Source: Nitrosomonas sp.
GTDB taxonomy: Bacteria > Pseudomonadota > Gammaproteobacteria > Burkholderiales > Nitrosomonadaceae
Direction: 5' to 3'
Length of the DNA stretch: 49,794 nucleotides
Assembly: GCA_017994575.1 (NCBI GenBank)
Contig: JAGOKN010000010.1
Coordinates: forward strand, 1 to 49,794
Shown: in pieces, positions 1 through 9,412 of the stretch
Layout of the letters: every line of letters begins with the position of its first letter
Numbering within the stretch: position 1 is the stretch's first letter
Program-made: the position numbers and the translations under genes
The notes under the pieces: generated by a model
Seen by the model: only the letters and a program-made list of their open reading frames with translations
Told to the model about the DNA's origin: nothing
Databases searched by the model: none

Positions 1-61
1 TCGCAGCCAACGCCACTTTTGCTTTGAATTCACTTGAATATTGCTTACGTTTTTTACTCAT
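1..61 (-). CDS. IS3-family transposase OrfA, N-terminal fragment (partial)
   Basis: The minus strand from base 61 reads ATG and then MSKKRKQYSSEFKAKVALAA before the window ends. This lysine/arginine-rich start with the SSEFKAKVALAA run is typical of OrfA of IS3-family elements, a helix-turn-helix protein that binds the element's ends. A good ribosome-binding site (AAGGAG) lies 5-8 bases upstream of the ATG. Only 20 codons are visible, so intactness and subgroup cannot be judged. Confidence 0.75.
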   Translation of the reverse strand, partial: MSKKRKQYSSEFKAKVALAA

Positions 62-130
62 CTCATTGCTCCTTCTAGCTCAATGTCAGAGCTTAACTGC
101 TTGTACAGTTTTTTGGGGCCACTTCACACA
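1..130 (-). mobile_element. 5' end of an IS3-type insertion sequence, cut by the window edge
   Basis: The element reads leftwards out of the window. Its outer end is near 126-130, where the minus strand begins TGTGAAGTGGCCCC, a TG-starting terminus like those of IS3/IS150-type elements. The start of its first ORF lies 65-70 bases inside. The other terminus, the rest of orfA and orfB, and any target duplication are outside the window. The exact terminal base cannot be fixed without the second inverted repeat. The insertion is about 290 bases upstream of the amidohydrolase gene, so an outward effect on that gene is conceivable but not shown. Confidence 0.7.
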
Positions 131-417
131 ACCCCCTCTGCGCTTTATAGACCTAAGCATAAATTAGATATATCGTTGATAAATAATCATTTTAAAATTA
201 TCAGCAAGCTTTCTGCGGTTCGAAACATGACTTAACTGCGACAATTTGCCGCATTACCCACACCGTTTTTCTTGCTTACAATCCTGCTACGCTCCATACC
301 ATCTATGAATAATGATTGGCCGTCTGTAAACACTAAATAACACACCCTCTCTCGCTTATTTCAGACATACGGAACGCTCGTAAAGAATTCAGTGCAACAA
401 ATTTCAGGATAATCATC

Positions 418-1719
418 ATGCTTAATAATCACTATTTTCATTTTAAAAACTTACTTGTTGCCTTGGCTCTTGCCCAGGGATTGAGCTTGAATGCCTCCGC
501 TCAAAATGACGCTGCCATTGCACCAGCCGGCGAACAAAAAGATTGTCGGGCCTTATTTGCGGATCGAGTATTTGATGGCTTTAATGTGCATGAGAATGCA
601 GCTGTGATATTCAGTGGCAACAAAATCGCCCAAGTCGGCGATCAGACTCAATTGCTTGGCGTATGCAAGCATCAGGTCGACCTGGGCGATGCAACGATCC
701 TGCCCGGCTTTATTGAATCGCACGCACATCTAGCTATTCAAAATATCCCTCACGAAATTGTACTCAGGCATGGCATTACCACCGCCAGAGATACTGGCGG
801 CCCATTACAAAAACCCATGGGGGACAATGGCAAGCTGCGCGTTCTGAGTGCCGGACCGATCATTCAGGCTGTGAATGGATATCCACTTAACATTTTCGGT
901 CATGGTGAGCATAATCCGGCAGATAAATATGACGCTGTGGGCATTGCCGTTGAAACTGTAACTGAGGCGGAAAAAGTCATCGAAGATTTGGCTGCCGGTG
1001 GTGCAACCATCATCAAAGTTGCCCTGGAACCAGGAGGCGAACTCGGTGCTCCTTGGATGTCCAGTCACGGTCATGGTGAGCCGCCCAAAACGCCCTGGCC
1101 ACTGCTTTCTCTTGATATCGTCAAGGCCATCGTTACCAAAGCACATGTCCTTAAAATGCGAGTGTCAACGCATGTAGGCGAAGATACAGGCGTTGAACTG
1201 GCGCTGGCAGCAGGTATTGACGAGTGGGCGCATATTCCTTGTGCTGAGATTCGCGAAGATTTGTTACACCGGGCCGTCGCCCAAGGCGTTACTTTTATCA
1301 CCACCATTGACACACTTTCTGCTTGTGCAGGCGTTCATGCGAATGTGCACAAACTGTCGCATATCATGGCACACAGCACCGATTCCCAAGCGAAGTTTAT
1401 CTATGGATCGGAAATTGGTCATGACAATGTGCCTTGGGGCATCAATGGGGAGGAAATGGCACGCATGCTGCATCTGACCAGTGGCGAAGCTATTGATTTC
1501 ATGGATGTGCTGAAGGTATTGCAGGCAGCGACCTCCGAAGCGGGAAAAAACCTGGGCAAACCCCTATTGGGAACCTTACAGAGAAATGCGCCAGCCGACA
1601 TTATCGCGGTACGCGGCAATGCCATACAAAGATTTAAGCTGCTGGAATACCCTGATCTGGTCATTTCCGGTGGACAAACCATTGTCAATCATTTCAAGAA
1701 AAACAAACAAAACAACTAA
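418..1719 (+). CDS. Secreted metal-dependent amidohydrolase family protein
   Basis: This 433-residue protein begins with a signal peptide (hydrophobic stretch about 11-26, likely cut after NASA at about 28) and so probably acts in the periplasm. The rest is an amidohydrolase barrel of the imidazolonepropionase/prolidase-like type. The metal-binding HAH is at 102-104, a probable carboxylated lysine is K200 in IIKVAL, and further metal histidines are H252 (STHVG) and H272 (EWAHIP). Where the family usually has the catalytic aspartate (GTDxG), this protein reads GSEIG, with E332. This is a conservative change that could alter activity. The substrate cannot be read from sequence. The next gene starts 9 bases downstream on the same strand, so the two are probably co-transcribed. 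Confidence 0.8.
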   Translation: MLNNHYFHFKNLLVALALAQGLSLNASAQNDAAIAPAGEQKDCRALFADRVFDGFNVHENAAVIFSGNKIAQVGDQTQLLGVCKHQVDLGDATILPGFIESHAHLAIQNIPHEIVLRHGITTARDTGGPLQKPMGDNGKLRVLSAGPIIQAVNGYPLNIFGHGEHNPADKYDAVGIAVETVTEAEKVIEDLAAGGATIIKVALEPGGELGAPWMSSHGHGEPPKTPWPLLSLDIVKAIVTKAHVLKMRVSTHVGEDTGVELALAAGIDEWAHIPCAEIREDLLHRAVAQGVTFITTIDTLSACAGVHANVHKLSHIMAHSTDSQAKFIYGSEIGHDNVPWGINGEEMARMLHLTSGEAIDFMDVLKVLQAATSEAGKNLGKPLLGTLQRNAPADIIAVRGNAIQRFKLLEYPDLVISGGQTIVNHFKKNKQNN

Positions 1720-1728
1720 AGGCCAAGC

Positions 1729-3276
1729 ATGAACCAACCTTCTTTCAATATCCTGGGAAAAACTTGGCTTTACTGCACGGTATTTTTGACCGGTGCTGCG
1801 GTCATGGTAATAGAACTACTGGGAACCCGCCTGATTGCGCCTTTCTATGGCGCCAGCCTGTATGTCTGGACTTCACTGATTTCTGTAACGCTGATCGCTT
1901 TGGCGGTAGGTTATTATTGGGGCGGCATCTGGGCTGATAAAACACGTTCAGGATTATCATTGATCATCGCCATTTCGGGCTTCTTGACCCTCATCATCCC
2001 CTGGCTGACGGGACCGATTTTACTTGCTACCGATCCTTTAGGGCTGCGCCTGGGTAGCTTTGTCAGCACACTGATCCTGTTTTCACCCAGCCTGATCATG
2101 CTCGGCATGGTCGGACCTTTCGCAGTGAAATTATCAACCGCCACGCTGGCTAATGTGGGTGCCAGCACTGGCTCCATCTATGCAGTCAGTACCGTAGGCA
2201 GTGTAATAGGAACCCTGTTTCTTGGTTTTTACCTATTTCCGGTCATAGGTTCACGCGAAATTTTTATCGGCGTAGGGATTGCTTTACTGCTGCTGGCAAT
2301 GATCGTGGCTGTGATCGAGCATCGGTATCTCAAATCCAGGATGGCCGTCTTACCTGCGGCAGTGCTGCTAGTGATCGGAATTGGCATATTCCCACAAATT
2401 GCCAATTCGGGACGCATCCAATCCAGCGATGAGACCTTTCAAACCCGTTTTGAGCGCGAAAGCCTGTACGGCTGGGTGCGAGTGATCGATAAACCCAAAG
2501 AAAACATCCGCTTGCTCACTGTCGATGCATCTACCATCGGTGCAGCCAGCATCAGTCATGGCCAAAACTTGTTGACTTATCAAAAAATCGTCACACACAT
2601 ACCGGCTTTAGTTCCCAACATGAAACGCGCTCTACTGATCGGCCAAGGCGCCGGGCATATGGCAATGACGCTAAAAGATTACGGTATCGTGACGGATACA
2701 CTGGAAATTGATCCCGCTGTTGCTGAAGCTGCCAGCAAATTCTTCGGCTTTGTGCCCACAGGCAAAGCCATCATTGGCGATGCACGCTATGAAATTCGTC
2801 AGCTTAAAGACATTTATGATTTAGTCATTCTGGATGTTTTCACCGGTGGCTCTGAGCCAACCCATTTATTGACAGTAGAGTCTTTGGCTCAATTGCGCGG
2901 CTTACTATCCGATCAAGGAATACTGGCGTTGAATTTCGTATCATTTTTTGACAATGGCGAGAATCCGGCGTTGACTTCTGTTGCGAGAACCATCTCGCGG
3001 GTCTTTCCCTATCAACAAGTATTCATTTCCGAACCCGGCCGGGATTTTAATGATTTTATCTTTCTAGCGACCAATCACGCCATTGATCTGGAAGCAGAAT
3101 CTCTACCCAATACCCATCATAGCTGGTTAAAACATCGGCTACTGGATATTGATCCTTCGCAAGGAGTAATTTTGACGGATAATCTCAGTCAGCTTGAGTT
3201 GCTACAAACGCGCAAATCTGAATATTACCGGCGAGTCATTGTGGATTCCTTGGGATCCAATCATTTCATTCGTTAG
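1729..3276 (+). CDS. Membrane-bound spermidine synthase-like (fused) protein
   Basis: The N-terminal ~225 residues of this 515-residue protein form about seven hydrophobic segments (for example 15-35, 45-65, 75-100, 110-135, 148-172, 178-196 and 205-222). The C-terminal half is a Rossmann domain of the spermidine synthase family. It has the glycine-rich SAM/dcSAM-binding loop IGQGAGH at about 304-310, the acidic end of strand 2 in LEIDP (325-329), and GDAR followed by LDVFTGG. Fused membrane/SpeE-like proteins are common in bacteria, but few have been assayed, so aminopropyl transfer is not assured. It follows the amidohydrolase by 9 bases, and a shared amine or amide substrate is speculative. 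Confidence 0.75.
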   Translation: MNQPSFNILGKTWLYCTVFLTGAAVMVIELLGTRLIAPFYGASLYVWTSLISVTLIALAVGYYWGGIWADKTRSGLSLIIAISGFLTLIIPWLTGPILLATDPLGLRLGSFVSTLILFSPSLIMLGMVGPFAVKLSTATLANVGASTGSIYAVSTVGSVIGTLFLGFYLFPVIGSREIFIGVGIALLLLAMIVAVIEHRYLKSRMAVLPAAVLLVIGIGIFPQIANSGRIQSSDETFQTRFERESLYGWVRVIDKPKENIRLLTVDASTIGAASISHGQNLLTYQKIVTHIPALVPNMKRALLIGQGAGHMAMTLKDYGIVTDTLEIDPAVAEAASKFFGFVPTGKAIIGDARYEIRQLKDIYDLVILDVFTGGSEPTHLLTVESLAQLRGLLSDQGILALNFVSFFDNGENPALTSVARTISRVFPYQQVFISEPGRDFNDFIFLATNHAIDLEAESLPNTHHSWLKHRLLDIDPSQGVILTDNLSQLELLQTRKSEYYRRVIVDSLGSNHFIR

Positions 3277-3308
3277 TGCCATCCACACTTACAAATGCTC
3301 CATCAAGA

Positions 3309-4985
3309 CTACTCGCCGGCACTGCCATGCAACATCTCTGCCGCGTGCTGGCGAGTAGCATGAGTAATTTTGACCCCTCCTAGCATACGCGCGATTTCTT
3401 CCACGCGTTGTTGCTTATCCAGGACATTGATTTTACTCACCACCGGCTGATTATCTGCACTGTCGGCAGATTTGACCACCTGCCATTGATGGTCTCCGGT
3501 TGCAGCTACCTGTGGCAGATGGGTAATGCACAGCACCTGTCGTTCTTTGCCAAGTTTCTTCAGCAGCTTACCGACAATCTCGGCAACCTGGCCGCCGATT
3601 CCGACGTCCACCTCGTCAAAAATGAGTGTTGGCACGGTACCGATTTTACTGGTGATAACTTGAATGGCCAAACTGATACGGGATAATTCACCGCCCGAAA
3701 CCACTTTGGCCAAAGACCTTAAAGGCACGCCTTTGTGAGCCGCAACCTGAAACTCGACTTGTTCCAGTCCATACGCATTGCCTTGTTCCAGTGGAATCAA
3801 TTCCACAGAAAATTGCCCGCCAGCCATTGCCATCGTTTGCATGGCAGCGCTGACCTGCTGCGACAAGGATTCACCGGCCTTTTGACGAATTGCACTCAAT
3901 GCTTGAGCTTGTTTACGATATTGCTGCTCAGCGGCAGCCTCCTGCGCTTTCAATTGATCGATATCCGAATCAGATTCCAGCGTTGCCAACTGTTGCGTGA
4001 TGGTCTGCAACAAGGCCGGCAAATCTTCCGGCGTTACGCGAAACTTACGCGCCGTGGCATGGATCGCCGATAAGCGTTGCTCAATTTCCTGCAAGGCTTG
4101 CGGATCCAGATCAAGATGCTGGCGATAATGTTTAAGCTCGTAAATACTTTCCTGCAACTGTATTTGAGCGGAATCAAGCAGATCAACGATAGGCTTCAAT
4201 TGACTGTCATAGTCGAGCAAATGCCGCAATTGACTACTGACTAAGTTAACCTGATTCAGGACCGCCGTTTCACTTTCAGACAATACCTCAATGCCAGACT
4301 CGGCCGCCTCCAGCAATGAGGCCACATGCGACAACCGGCTATGGTCGGCCTGAAGCGCTTGCCACTCTTCCAGCGTAACATTGAGCGTTGATAATTCCTG
4401 CTGCTGCCATTCCAGTTGCTCGCGCTTTTCAAGCGACTCTGCAGCACGCTGCTCGATGGCAATTCTGCGTTGACAACAATCTTGCCACTGCTGATAAGCT
4501 GCCTTGACCGCGCGCGCCGTTTCCTGTGCTCCTGAGAAAGCATCCAGCAATTCGCGCTGTGCGTCCTTTTGCAATAAAGCTTGATGCGCATGCTGACTGT
4601 GAATGGAAAGCAGAAATTCCCCAGCCATGCGCAATTGCTGCAAGGTAACGCTGTGCCCATTGATATAGTTGCGCGAGCGGCCGCTGGTTTCAATAATGCG
4701 GCGCATCAGACACAGGTCATCATCGCCCTGCAGATCATGTTCAGTCAGCCAGTGCATCAGACTCGGCATGTGGGCCAAATGGAAGGTCACATTGATTTCA
4801 GCGCGATCACACCCCTGCCGTATCAGACTGGCATCGCCGCGCTCTCCCACAGCAAGCATCAGCGCATCAATCAGAATTGATTTGCCTGCGCCGGTTTCTC
4901 CGGTCAACACCGTGAAACCTGGCATGAATTCGAGTTCGATTTGATCGACGATGACAAAATCTTTGATGCTCAAATGTTTTAGCAT
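3309..4985 (-). CDS. recN: DNA repair protein RecN
   Basis: This SMC-like ATPase acts in recombinational repair of double-strand breaks. At 558 residues it has the usual RecN length. The Walker A GETGAGKS is at 29-36, directly after the family's N-terminal MLKHLSIKDFVIV. A long Gln/Glu-rich helical centre (about 150-390) is the coiled-coil arm. The C-terminal ATPase half has the ABC-type signature VSGGELSR, the Walker B strand TLIFDEVDVGIGG and the CITHLPQVA switch. It lies 22 bases downstream of nadK on the same strand, an arrangement common in proteobacteria, and the two probably form an operon. No LexA box was identified by eye. Confidence 0.97.
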   Translation of the reverse strand: MLKHLSIKDFVIVDQIELEFMPGFTVLTGETGAGKSILIDALMLAVGERGDASLIRQGCDRAEINVTFHLAHMPSLMHWLTEHDLQGDDDLCLMRRIIETSGRSRNYINGHSVTLQQLRMAGEFLLSIHSQHAHQALLQKDAQRELLDAFSGAQETARAVKAAYQQWQDCCQRRIAIEQRAAESLEKREQLEWQQQELSTLNVTLEEWQALQADHSRLSHVASLLEAAESGIEVLSESETAVLNQVNLVSSQLRHLLDYDSQLKPIVDLLDSAQIQLQESIYELKHYRQHLDLDPQALQEIEQRLSAIHATARKFRVTPEDLPALLQTITQQLATLESDSDIDQLKAQEAAAEQQYRKQAQALSAIRQKAGESLSQQVSAAMQTMAMAGGQFSVELIPLEQGNAYGLEQVEFQVAAHKGVPLRSLAKVVSGGELSRISLAIQVITSKIGTVPTLIFDEVDVGIGGQVAEIVGKLLKKLGKERQVLCITHLPQVAATGDHQWQVVKSADSADNQPVVSKINVLDKQQRVEEIARMLGGVKITHATRQHAAEMLHGSAGE

Positions 4986-5007
4986 ACTTAACTATTCTGC
5001 TGACACA

Positions 5008-5880
5008 TCAGGGGAACTCGCTCCAACCCAGCTTTTCTCTGAGCATGCGGTAATAGCTATGGTTGATTGAATGCAACAATCGCACTGTTTTGGGAAAACG
5101 GCGCACAATGATGTTATCTGTCTGCTCCAGATCAAAACAGGAATGGCTGTCGCAGTTGATGCGCACATTGGCAGCGCTGTGCATATGGATCTCGACACTG
5201 GCATCGGGTCCGATAACAATCGGTCGGTTGCTCAGCGTATGAGGGCATACCGGCACAAGCGCAATCAAATCCAGGCTAGGGTGTAAGATAGGTCCTCCTG
5301 AAGACAGCGCATATGCAGTCGATCCAGTCGGTGTGGTCACAATCAAACCATCGGAACGCAGCGTGTTGACATATTCATCATTAACCCTGACTTCAAATTC
5401 AATCATGCCGCTACTCATGCCACGGTACAGCACGACATCGTTGAAAGCCAAGGCCCTGAAAATACTCTCACCATCACGAATCACCTCCGCATTCAGCAAC
5501 ATGCGGCGTTCTGTCGTATATTGCCCGGCCAGCATCTGATTGAGCGTTTCAAACATGGTGTCGACCGACAAATCGGTCAGAAAACCAAGCCTGCCCTGAT
5601 TAATGCCGATTAAGGGCACATCATAAGCAACCAGCATGCGGGCAATATTGAGCATAGTGCCATCCCCCCCCATAACGATGGCAAGATCCGCTTGTTCGCC
5701 AAGCTCTTCCAGCGATACGGCTGGATACTTGTCGCAGCACACTTGGGACGCTGTGAGGTGATCCAACAAAACTCTATAATTTTGTTGAGTCAAATATTCC
5801 GCAAGATTTAGCAACGGAACCGCAATCTCGGGATTCTTGTGCTTGCCTATCAGCGCGATGGTAGTGAATGGGAAACTCAT
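5008..5880 (-). CDS. nadK: NAD kinase
   Basis: The enzyme phosphorylates NAD to NADP in the cytoplasm using ATP or polyphosphate. At 290 residues it has the family length. The catalytic GGDGT is at 71-75, followed by the NQGRLGFL loop at about 94-101 and the conserved TTPTGSTAYALSSGGP NAD-binding segment near 175-190. The usual NE motif reads ND here (AFNDVVLYRG), a conservative difference. It is the first gene of a probable nadK-recN operon and is transcribed away from hrcA, with 273 bases between the two start codons. Confidence 0.96.
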   Translation of the reverse strand: MSFPFTTIALIGKHKNPEIAVPLLNLAEYLTQQNYRVLLDHLTASQVCCDKYPAVSLEELGEQADLAIVMGGDGTMLNIARMLVAYDVPLIGINQGRLGFLTDLSVDTMFETLNQMLAGQYTTERRMLLNAEVIRDGESIFRALAFNDVVLYRGMSSGMIEFEVRVNDEYVNTLRSDGLIVTTPTGSTAYALSSGGPILHPSLDLIALVPVCPHTLSNRPIVIGPDASVEIHMHSAANVRINCDSHSCFDLEQTDNIIVRRFPKTVRLLHSINHSYYRMLREKLGWSEFP

Positions 5881-6118
5881 TACTTGAAAATATATTCGCT
5901 ATTAGTATTCGGTCAGAATTAAATATAAACGTCAGAATTACCGTTGAAAAATGCACTCAGTGCTCCCATCATTACCTCAGAATGTACAATACTGGTTTTA
6001 TATACTGAGCAACATAAACATTCCAGACATACGGGCAGATACTGGGATACCCATGGAAATGTACGCTGATACTTGGAAAGTTTAGCATATATGAGGCAAA
6101 ATCACTGCTCACAACTAA

Positions 6119-6154
6119 ACAATGAAACTTGTTGATTCGTGTAGAATTACCCTA
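6119..6154 (+). promoter_or_regulatory. Possible promoter giving a leaderless or near-leaderless hrcA transcript
   Basis: TAGAAT at 6142-6147 resembles a -10 box and sits 7 bases before the hrcA ATG (6154), so transcription would start at or next to the start codon. The -35 candidate (ACAATG, 6119-6124, 17-base spacer) is weak. No Shine-Dalgarno sequence precedes this ATG. No CIRCE element (TTAGCACTC-N9-GAGTGCTAA) occurs between nadK and hrcA, so HrcA autoregulation through CIRCE is not supported here. Confidence 0.3.
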
Positions 6155-7173
6155 TGTTAAACGAACGTGCTCAAATATTATTAAAAACACTGGTTGAACG
6201 ATATATCCACGAAGGGCATCCTGTCGGCTCACGTACCCTGTCAAAGTTCTCCGGACTGGATTTAAGTCCTGCCACCATCCGTAATGTCATGGCCGATCTG
6301 GAAGAAATGGGATTGGTTGCCAGTCCGCATACTTCAGCAGGCAGAATTCCAACGCCCCAGGGTTATCGCTTGTTTGTCGACACCTTGCTGGTGGTCAAGA
6401 CGCTGGACAAAGTCGAATTGAATCATTTGGAAAACCAGTTACACCCTGACAATCCTTCGCGCTTAATCAACGTCGCTTCCCAAATGCTGTCAGAACTGAC
6501 TCGTTTTGCCGGCGTAGTGATTACCCCAAAACGCAAAGGCGCTGTTTTCCGCTATATCGAGTTCATGGCACTATCCGAGAAACGGATCTTGCTGATCATC
6601 GTCACCCCTGAAGGGGATGTACAAAACCGTATCATCTTTACCGACAAAGTATATAGTCAATCCGACCTGATTGAAGCGGGCAATTTTATCAATCAGCACT
6701 ATGCCGGTTGCACACTGGACGAAATTCGTGGTCGCCTGGATACCGAGTTAAGACAATTGCGCAGCGAAATGATCACCCTCATGAGTGCTGCCATCGAAGC
6801 CGGCGGCGATGCCATTAATGAAAGCAGCGAAGCCGTCGTTTTGGCCGGCGAACGTAATCTTCTGCAAGTCGATGATCTATCGGACAATCTGATGGGTCTA
6901 AAAAAATTATTCGAATTATTCGAACGCAAGACCAAGTTATTGCAATTGCTCGAATTAAGCCGTCAGGCGCATGGCGTCAAGATTTTTATTGGCGGCGAAT
7001 CGGATGTTGCCTCACTGGAAGAATTCAGCGTGGTGACCGCCCCTTATGCAATGGAAGGCGAAATCGTCGGAACCGTCGGAGTCATTGGTCCAAGACGCAT
7101 GGCTTATGAACGCATCATTCCGATTGTCGAAATTACTGCAAAACTACTTTCCAGCGGTTTATCTCAGCATTAG
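6154..7173 (+). CDS. hrcA: Heat-inducible transcription repressor HrcA
   Basis: HrcA represses chaperone operons by binding CIRCE operators, with GroEL as its co-factor. The 339-residue product starts with the family's winged-helix region ([18 protein letters not shown], then PVGSRTLSK and [18 protein letters not shown]), followed by the [15 protein letters not shown] segment at about 63-77. The GAF-like dimerisation part runs to the C-terminal [10 protein letters not shown] motif. The first ATG matches the family N-terminus exactly, although no ribosome-binding site precedes it. hemH follows after 86 bases on the same strand. No CIRCE site was found upstream, and dnaK/groEL are not in the window. 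Confidence 0.96.
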   Translation: MLNERAQILLKTLVERYIHEGHPVGSRTLSKFSGLDLSPATIRNVMADLEEMGLVASPHTSAGRIPTPQGYRLFVDTLLVVKTLDKVELNHLENQLHPDNPSRLINVASQMLSELTRFAGVVITPKRKGAVFRYIEFMALSEKRILLIIVTPEGDVQNRIIFTDKVYSQSDLIEAGNFINQHYAGCTLDEIRGRLDTELRQLRSEMITLMSAAIEAGGDAINESSEAVVLAGERNLLQVDDLSDNLMGLKKLFELFERKTKLLQLLELSRQAHGVKIFIGGESDVASLEEFSVVTAPYAMEGEIVGTVGVIGPRRMAYERIIPIVEITAKLLSSGLSQH

Positions 7174-7259
7174 CACTGTCAAGCCGCACCATTGCCGACA
7201 GGCTAATCATCAGTTATTTTACCAACCATCATTTACTCAGCGATTACACTTTAAACCCT

Positions 7260-8345
7260 ATGATCACTAAACCTGCCTATCATCACGGTTCTCCCAATCG
7301 AACTGGTGTATTGTTAATCAACTTAGGAACTCCAGAGGCGCCTACGGCACAGGCACTTCGTCCTTATCTCGAAGAATTTCTCAGTAATCCCCGGGTGATT
7401 GAAGTTCCCAAATTGATCTGGTGGCCGATTCTGCATGGATTCATACTTCCTTTCAGGCCCAAGAAATCAGCTGAAAAATACGCTCAGGTGTGGATGCCGG
7501 AAGGTTCGCCACTCAAAGTTCATACTGAACGGCAAACAAAATTATTGCAGGAAGCATTGCAAGCCCGGCTGCCCCATCCACCCATTGTCGAATATGCCAT
7601 GAACATTGGACGACCATCGGTTGCCACGGTGCTGGCAAAAATGCAGCAACAAGGCTGTGAGCGTATTCTGGTGATTCCTCTGTTTCCTCAGTATGCAGCC
7701 AGCAGTACCGCTGCTGCCATGGACAACGTGTTTAATGTATTAAAAACGATGCGCAATCAACCGTCCCTTCGCACGATTAAACAATATCATGACCATCCGG
7801 GCTATATCGCCGCACTGGCACAAAATGTACGTGATTACTGGGATACGCATGGCCGTCCTGACAAGCTGGTTATCAGTTTTCACGGCACGCCGCGTGCCAG
7901 TCTGGACAAAGGTGATCCTTATCATTGCGCCTGCCAAAAAACCGGCAGGCTACTCGCCGAAGCATTAGAGCTAAATTCCAGCCAATATTCGGTCTGTTTT
8001 CAATCGCGCTTTGGCAGAGCCGAGTGGCTGAAACCTTATACTGCACAAACACTGACGCAGTTGGGTAAAGATCAAACACGGCGTGTGGATGTGGTTTGTC
8101 CCGGCTTTGTATCCGATTGCCTGGAAACGCTGGAAGAAATCGCCATGGAAGCGAAACACACCTTTATGCAGGCCGGCGGTAAGGAATTTCATTACATCCC
8201 TTGTCTGAATGAACATCGAAACTGGATACAGGTGCTGGCTGACATTACTTGCACGCACCTGCAAGGATGGCTAGATGCCGATGCCACTGAAGAATCCTGC
8301 CAATTATCCAGAAAGCTGGCACTGGAACTGGGCGCCAAAGATTAA
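7260..8345 (+). CDS. hemH: Ferrochelatase
   Basis: Ferrochelatase inserts ferrous iron into protoporphyrin IX, the last step of protohaem synthesis. The 361-residue protein has the N-terminal [13 protein letters not shown] (16-28), the FLSNPRVIE segment, the catalytic histidine in SFHGTP (H208), and the metal/acidic helix CLETLEEI near 280, followed by [11 protein letters not shown]. Length and motifs are normal for proteobacterial HemH. It probably shares a transcript with hrcA. A 11-bp stem-loop 26 bases past the stop may end this transcript. Confidence 0.97.
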   Translation: MITKPAYHHGSPNRTGVLLINLGTPEAPTAQALRPYLEEFLSNPRVIEVPKLIWWPILHGFILPFRPKKSAEKYAQVWMPEGSPLKVHTERQTKLLQEALQARLPHPPIVEYAMNIGRPSVATVLAKMQQQGCERILVIPLFPQYAASSTAAAMDNVFNVLKTMRNQPSLRTIKQYHDHPGYIAALAQNVRDYWDTHGRPDKLVISFHGTPRASLDKGDPYHCACQKTGRLLAEALELNSSQYSVCFQSRFGRAEWLKPYTAQTLTQLGKDQTRRVDVVCPGFVSDCLETLEEIAMEAKHTFMQAGGKEFHYIPCLNEHRNWIQVLADITCTHLQGWLDADATEESCQLSRKLALELGAKD

Positions 8346-8371
8346 GCATCAACTTCAGCACTGCAATAAGC

Positions 8372-8406
8372 TCCGGCATAAACGCGAATACAAGTTTTAT
8401 GCCGGA
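8372..8406. terminator. Stem-loop between convergent genes, possible terminator
   Basis: TCCGGCATAAA (8372-8382) pairs perfectly with TTTATGCCGGA (8396-8406) across a 13-base loop. It lies between the converging hemH and TM2-domain genes and could serve both strands. Neither side has a strong T tract. Confidence 0.5.
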
Positions 8407-8464
8407 ACGATCCTCTCAATCAACATGAATAGAGGAAGTTAATCGAGTTCTGCCGGTCAACCGA

Positions 8465-8845
8465 TTAGCGGACGATTTCACGATAAATGGCATGCATCAC
8501 ACCATTATTGTAATCCTGGATCACGAGCTGCGCTTTGAACAATGCTTTTAGTTCCACTGCGCTGATGGCAATCAGAATCAAGATGCCCAGCCCTGTCAGG
8601 CCAGTAAATATACACAACACTCCCGTAACAAATATCAGCAGATTAATCGAACCGCGTATCCATTTTCCGAGATAAAAATGATGCAAGCCTGCGATAAAGA
8701 GAAAATTAAGCGTTGCATAAGTGTCCGGATCCTTGAGGCTCTTTTCTGCCTGCTTGAAAAATGCCAGTCTTTTGTCATCAGGTAATTCACGTACCCACTG
8801 CCTGATTCGCTCTTCCTCTGCCTGAATGACCTCGTCTGCTTTCAC
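8465..8845 (-). CDS. TM2 domain-containing membrane protein
   Basis: This 126-residue protein starts with a charged helical segment (about 1-40), followed by a TM2 domain. GLHHFYLGKWIRGSINLL is the glycine/aromatic first membrane helix typical of the fold, followed by a short turn and a second long hydrophobic helix (about 72-98) ending in VELKALF. TM2 proteins have no general assigned function. The gene is alone on its transcript or paired with the DUF4177 gene 81 bases upstream on the same strand. Confidence 0.75.
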   Translation of the reverse strand: MKADEVIQAEEERIRQWVRELPDDKRLAFFKQAEKSLKDPDTYATLNFLFIAGLHHFYLGKWIRGSINLLIFVTGVLCIFTGLTGLGILILIAISAVELKALFKAQLVIQDYNNGVMHAIYREIVR

Positions 8846-8926
8846 TGTCTTTTATCCTGTTGCAATCGCATCATTATTTAACAACCTCCTTCATTGTCAT
8901 CCGAATATGCGCACCGATCAGCTATA

Positions 8927-9139
8927 TCAGCGAGCCAACGTGATAATCACCGCCTCACGTTTCCAGAACAACATAAAGCGTTTTTGCTCAACAAACTGGA
9001 ATACCAGATTCCAGCCATCGGCGGCCTCCTTATTGAGCGTCACTTCCAGTTGTTTGATCGGGATGCCAGACGCCCCCAGGAATATCGTCCCAAGCCCGCC
9101 TTCCACCACATGCAACACTTTATATTCCTTATAAGCCAT
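8927..9139 (-). CDS. DUF4177-like small protein
   Basis: This is a 70-residue cytoplasmic protein with the pattern of DUF4177: a first strand YKVLHV, a helix with LEVTLNKEAADGWNLVF, and a closing strand with a long basic segment (KRFMLFWKREAVIITLAR). The conserved LN.....GW.L core is clear. No catalytic residues are apparent and the function of the family is unknown. The gene lies upstream of, and co-directional with, the TM2 protein gene. Confidence 0.65.
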   Translation of the reverse strand: MAYKEYKVLHVVEGGLGTIFLGASGIPIKQLEVTLNKEAADGWNLVFQFVEQKRFMLFWKREAVIITLAR

Positions 9140-9292
9140 TATCCAAATTCCTTTAAATTGATCAGAACGTAAAGTTATATTTTAGAATCCCATTCTTTGC
9201 AACTATTCGATTCGATAACCGCTTGCTCAAGACCGGTGTTTTATTGTTACTATTGACTCAGCACAGCTAATCAGCCACTCTAGTCAGGTTCA

Positions 9293-9412
9293 ATGAAGAT
9301 AAAAACCATGATCAGAAACCCACTCACCATCCTCGCCGCAGCCAAACCCAATGATGCCATCACTTTTCCGCAAGCACGCCGCCACCCAAACATAACCAGG
9401 GATCGTAGCTAA
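9293..9412 (+). CDS. Possible 39-residue small ORF coupled to ubiB
   Basis: ATG at 9293 opens 39 codons that end in TAA at 9410-9412. The last A of that stop is the first base of the ubiB ATG (TAATG), the usual geometry for translational coupling. The peptide begins MKIKTMIRNPLTILAAAKPN and resembles nothing I recognise. A second in-frame ATG lies at 9308. The ribosome-binding site is weak for either start. It could be a leader ORF, a chance frame, or the remnant of a gene. Confidence 0.35.
   Translation: MKIKTMIRNPLTILAAAKPNDAITFPQARRHPNITRDRS

Noticed and set aside
41-235. 64-codon plus-strand frame at the left edge
   Set aside because: It is antisense to the IS3-type terminus and orfA start and has no coding features.
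5881-6153. CIRCE operator upstream of hrcA
   Set aside because: GCACTCAGTGCTC near 5950-5970 superficially resembles it, but the TTAGCACTC-N9-GAGTGCTAA arms are absent.
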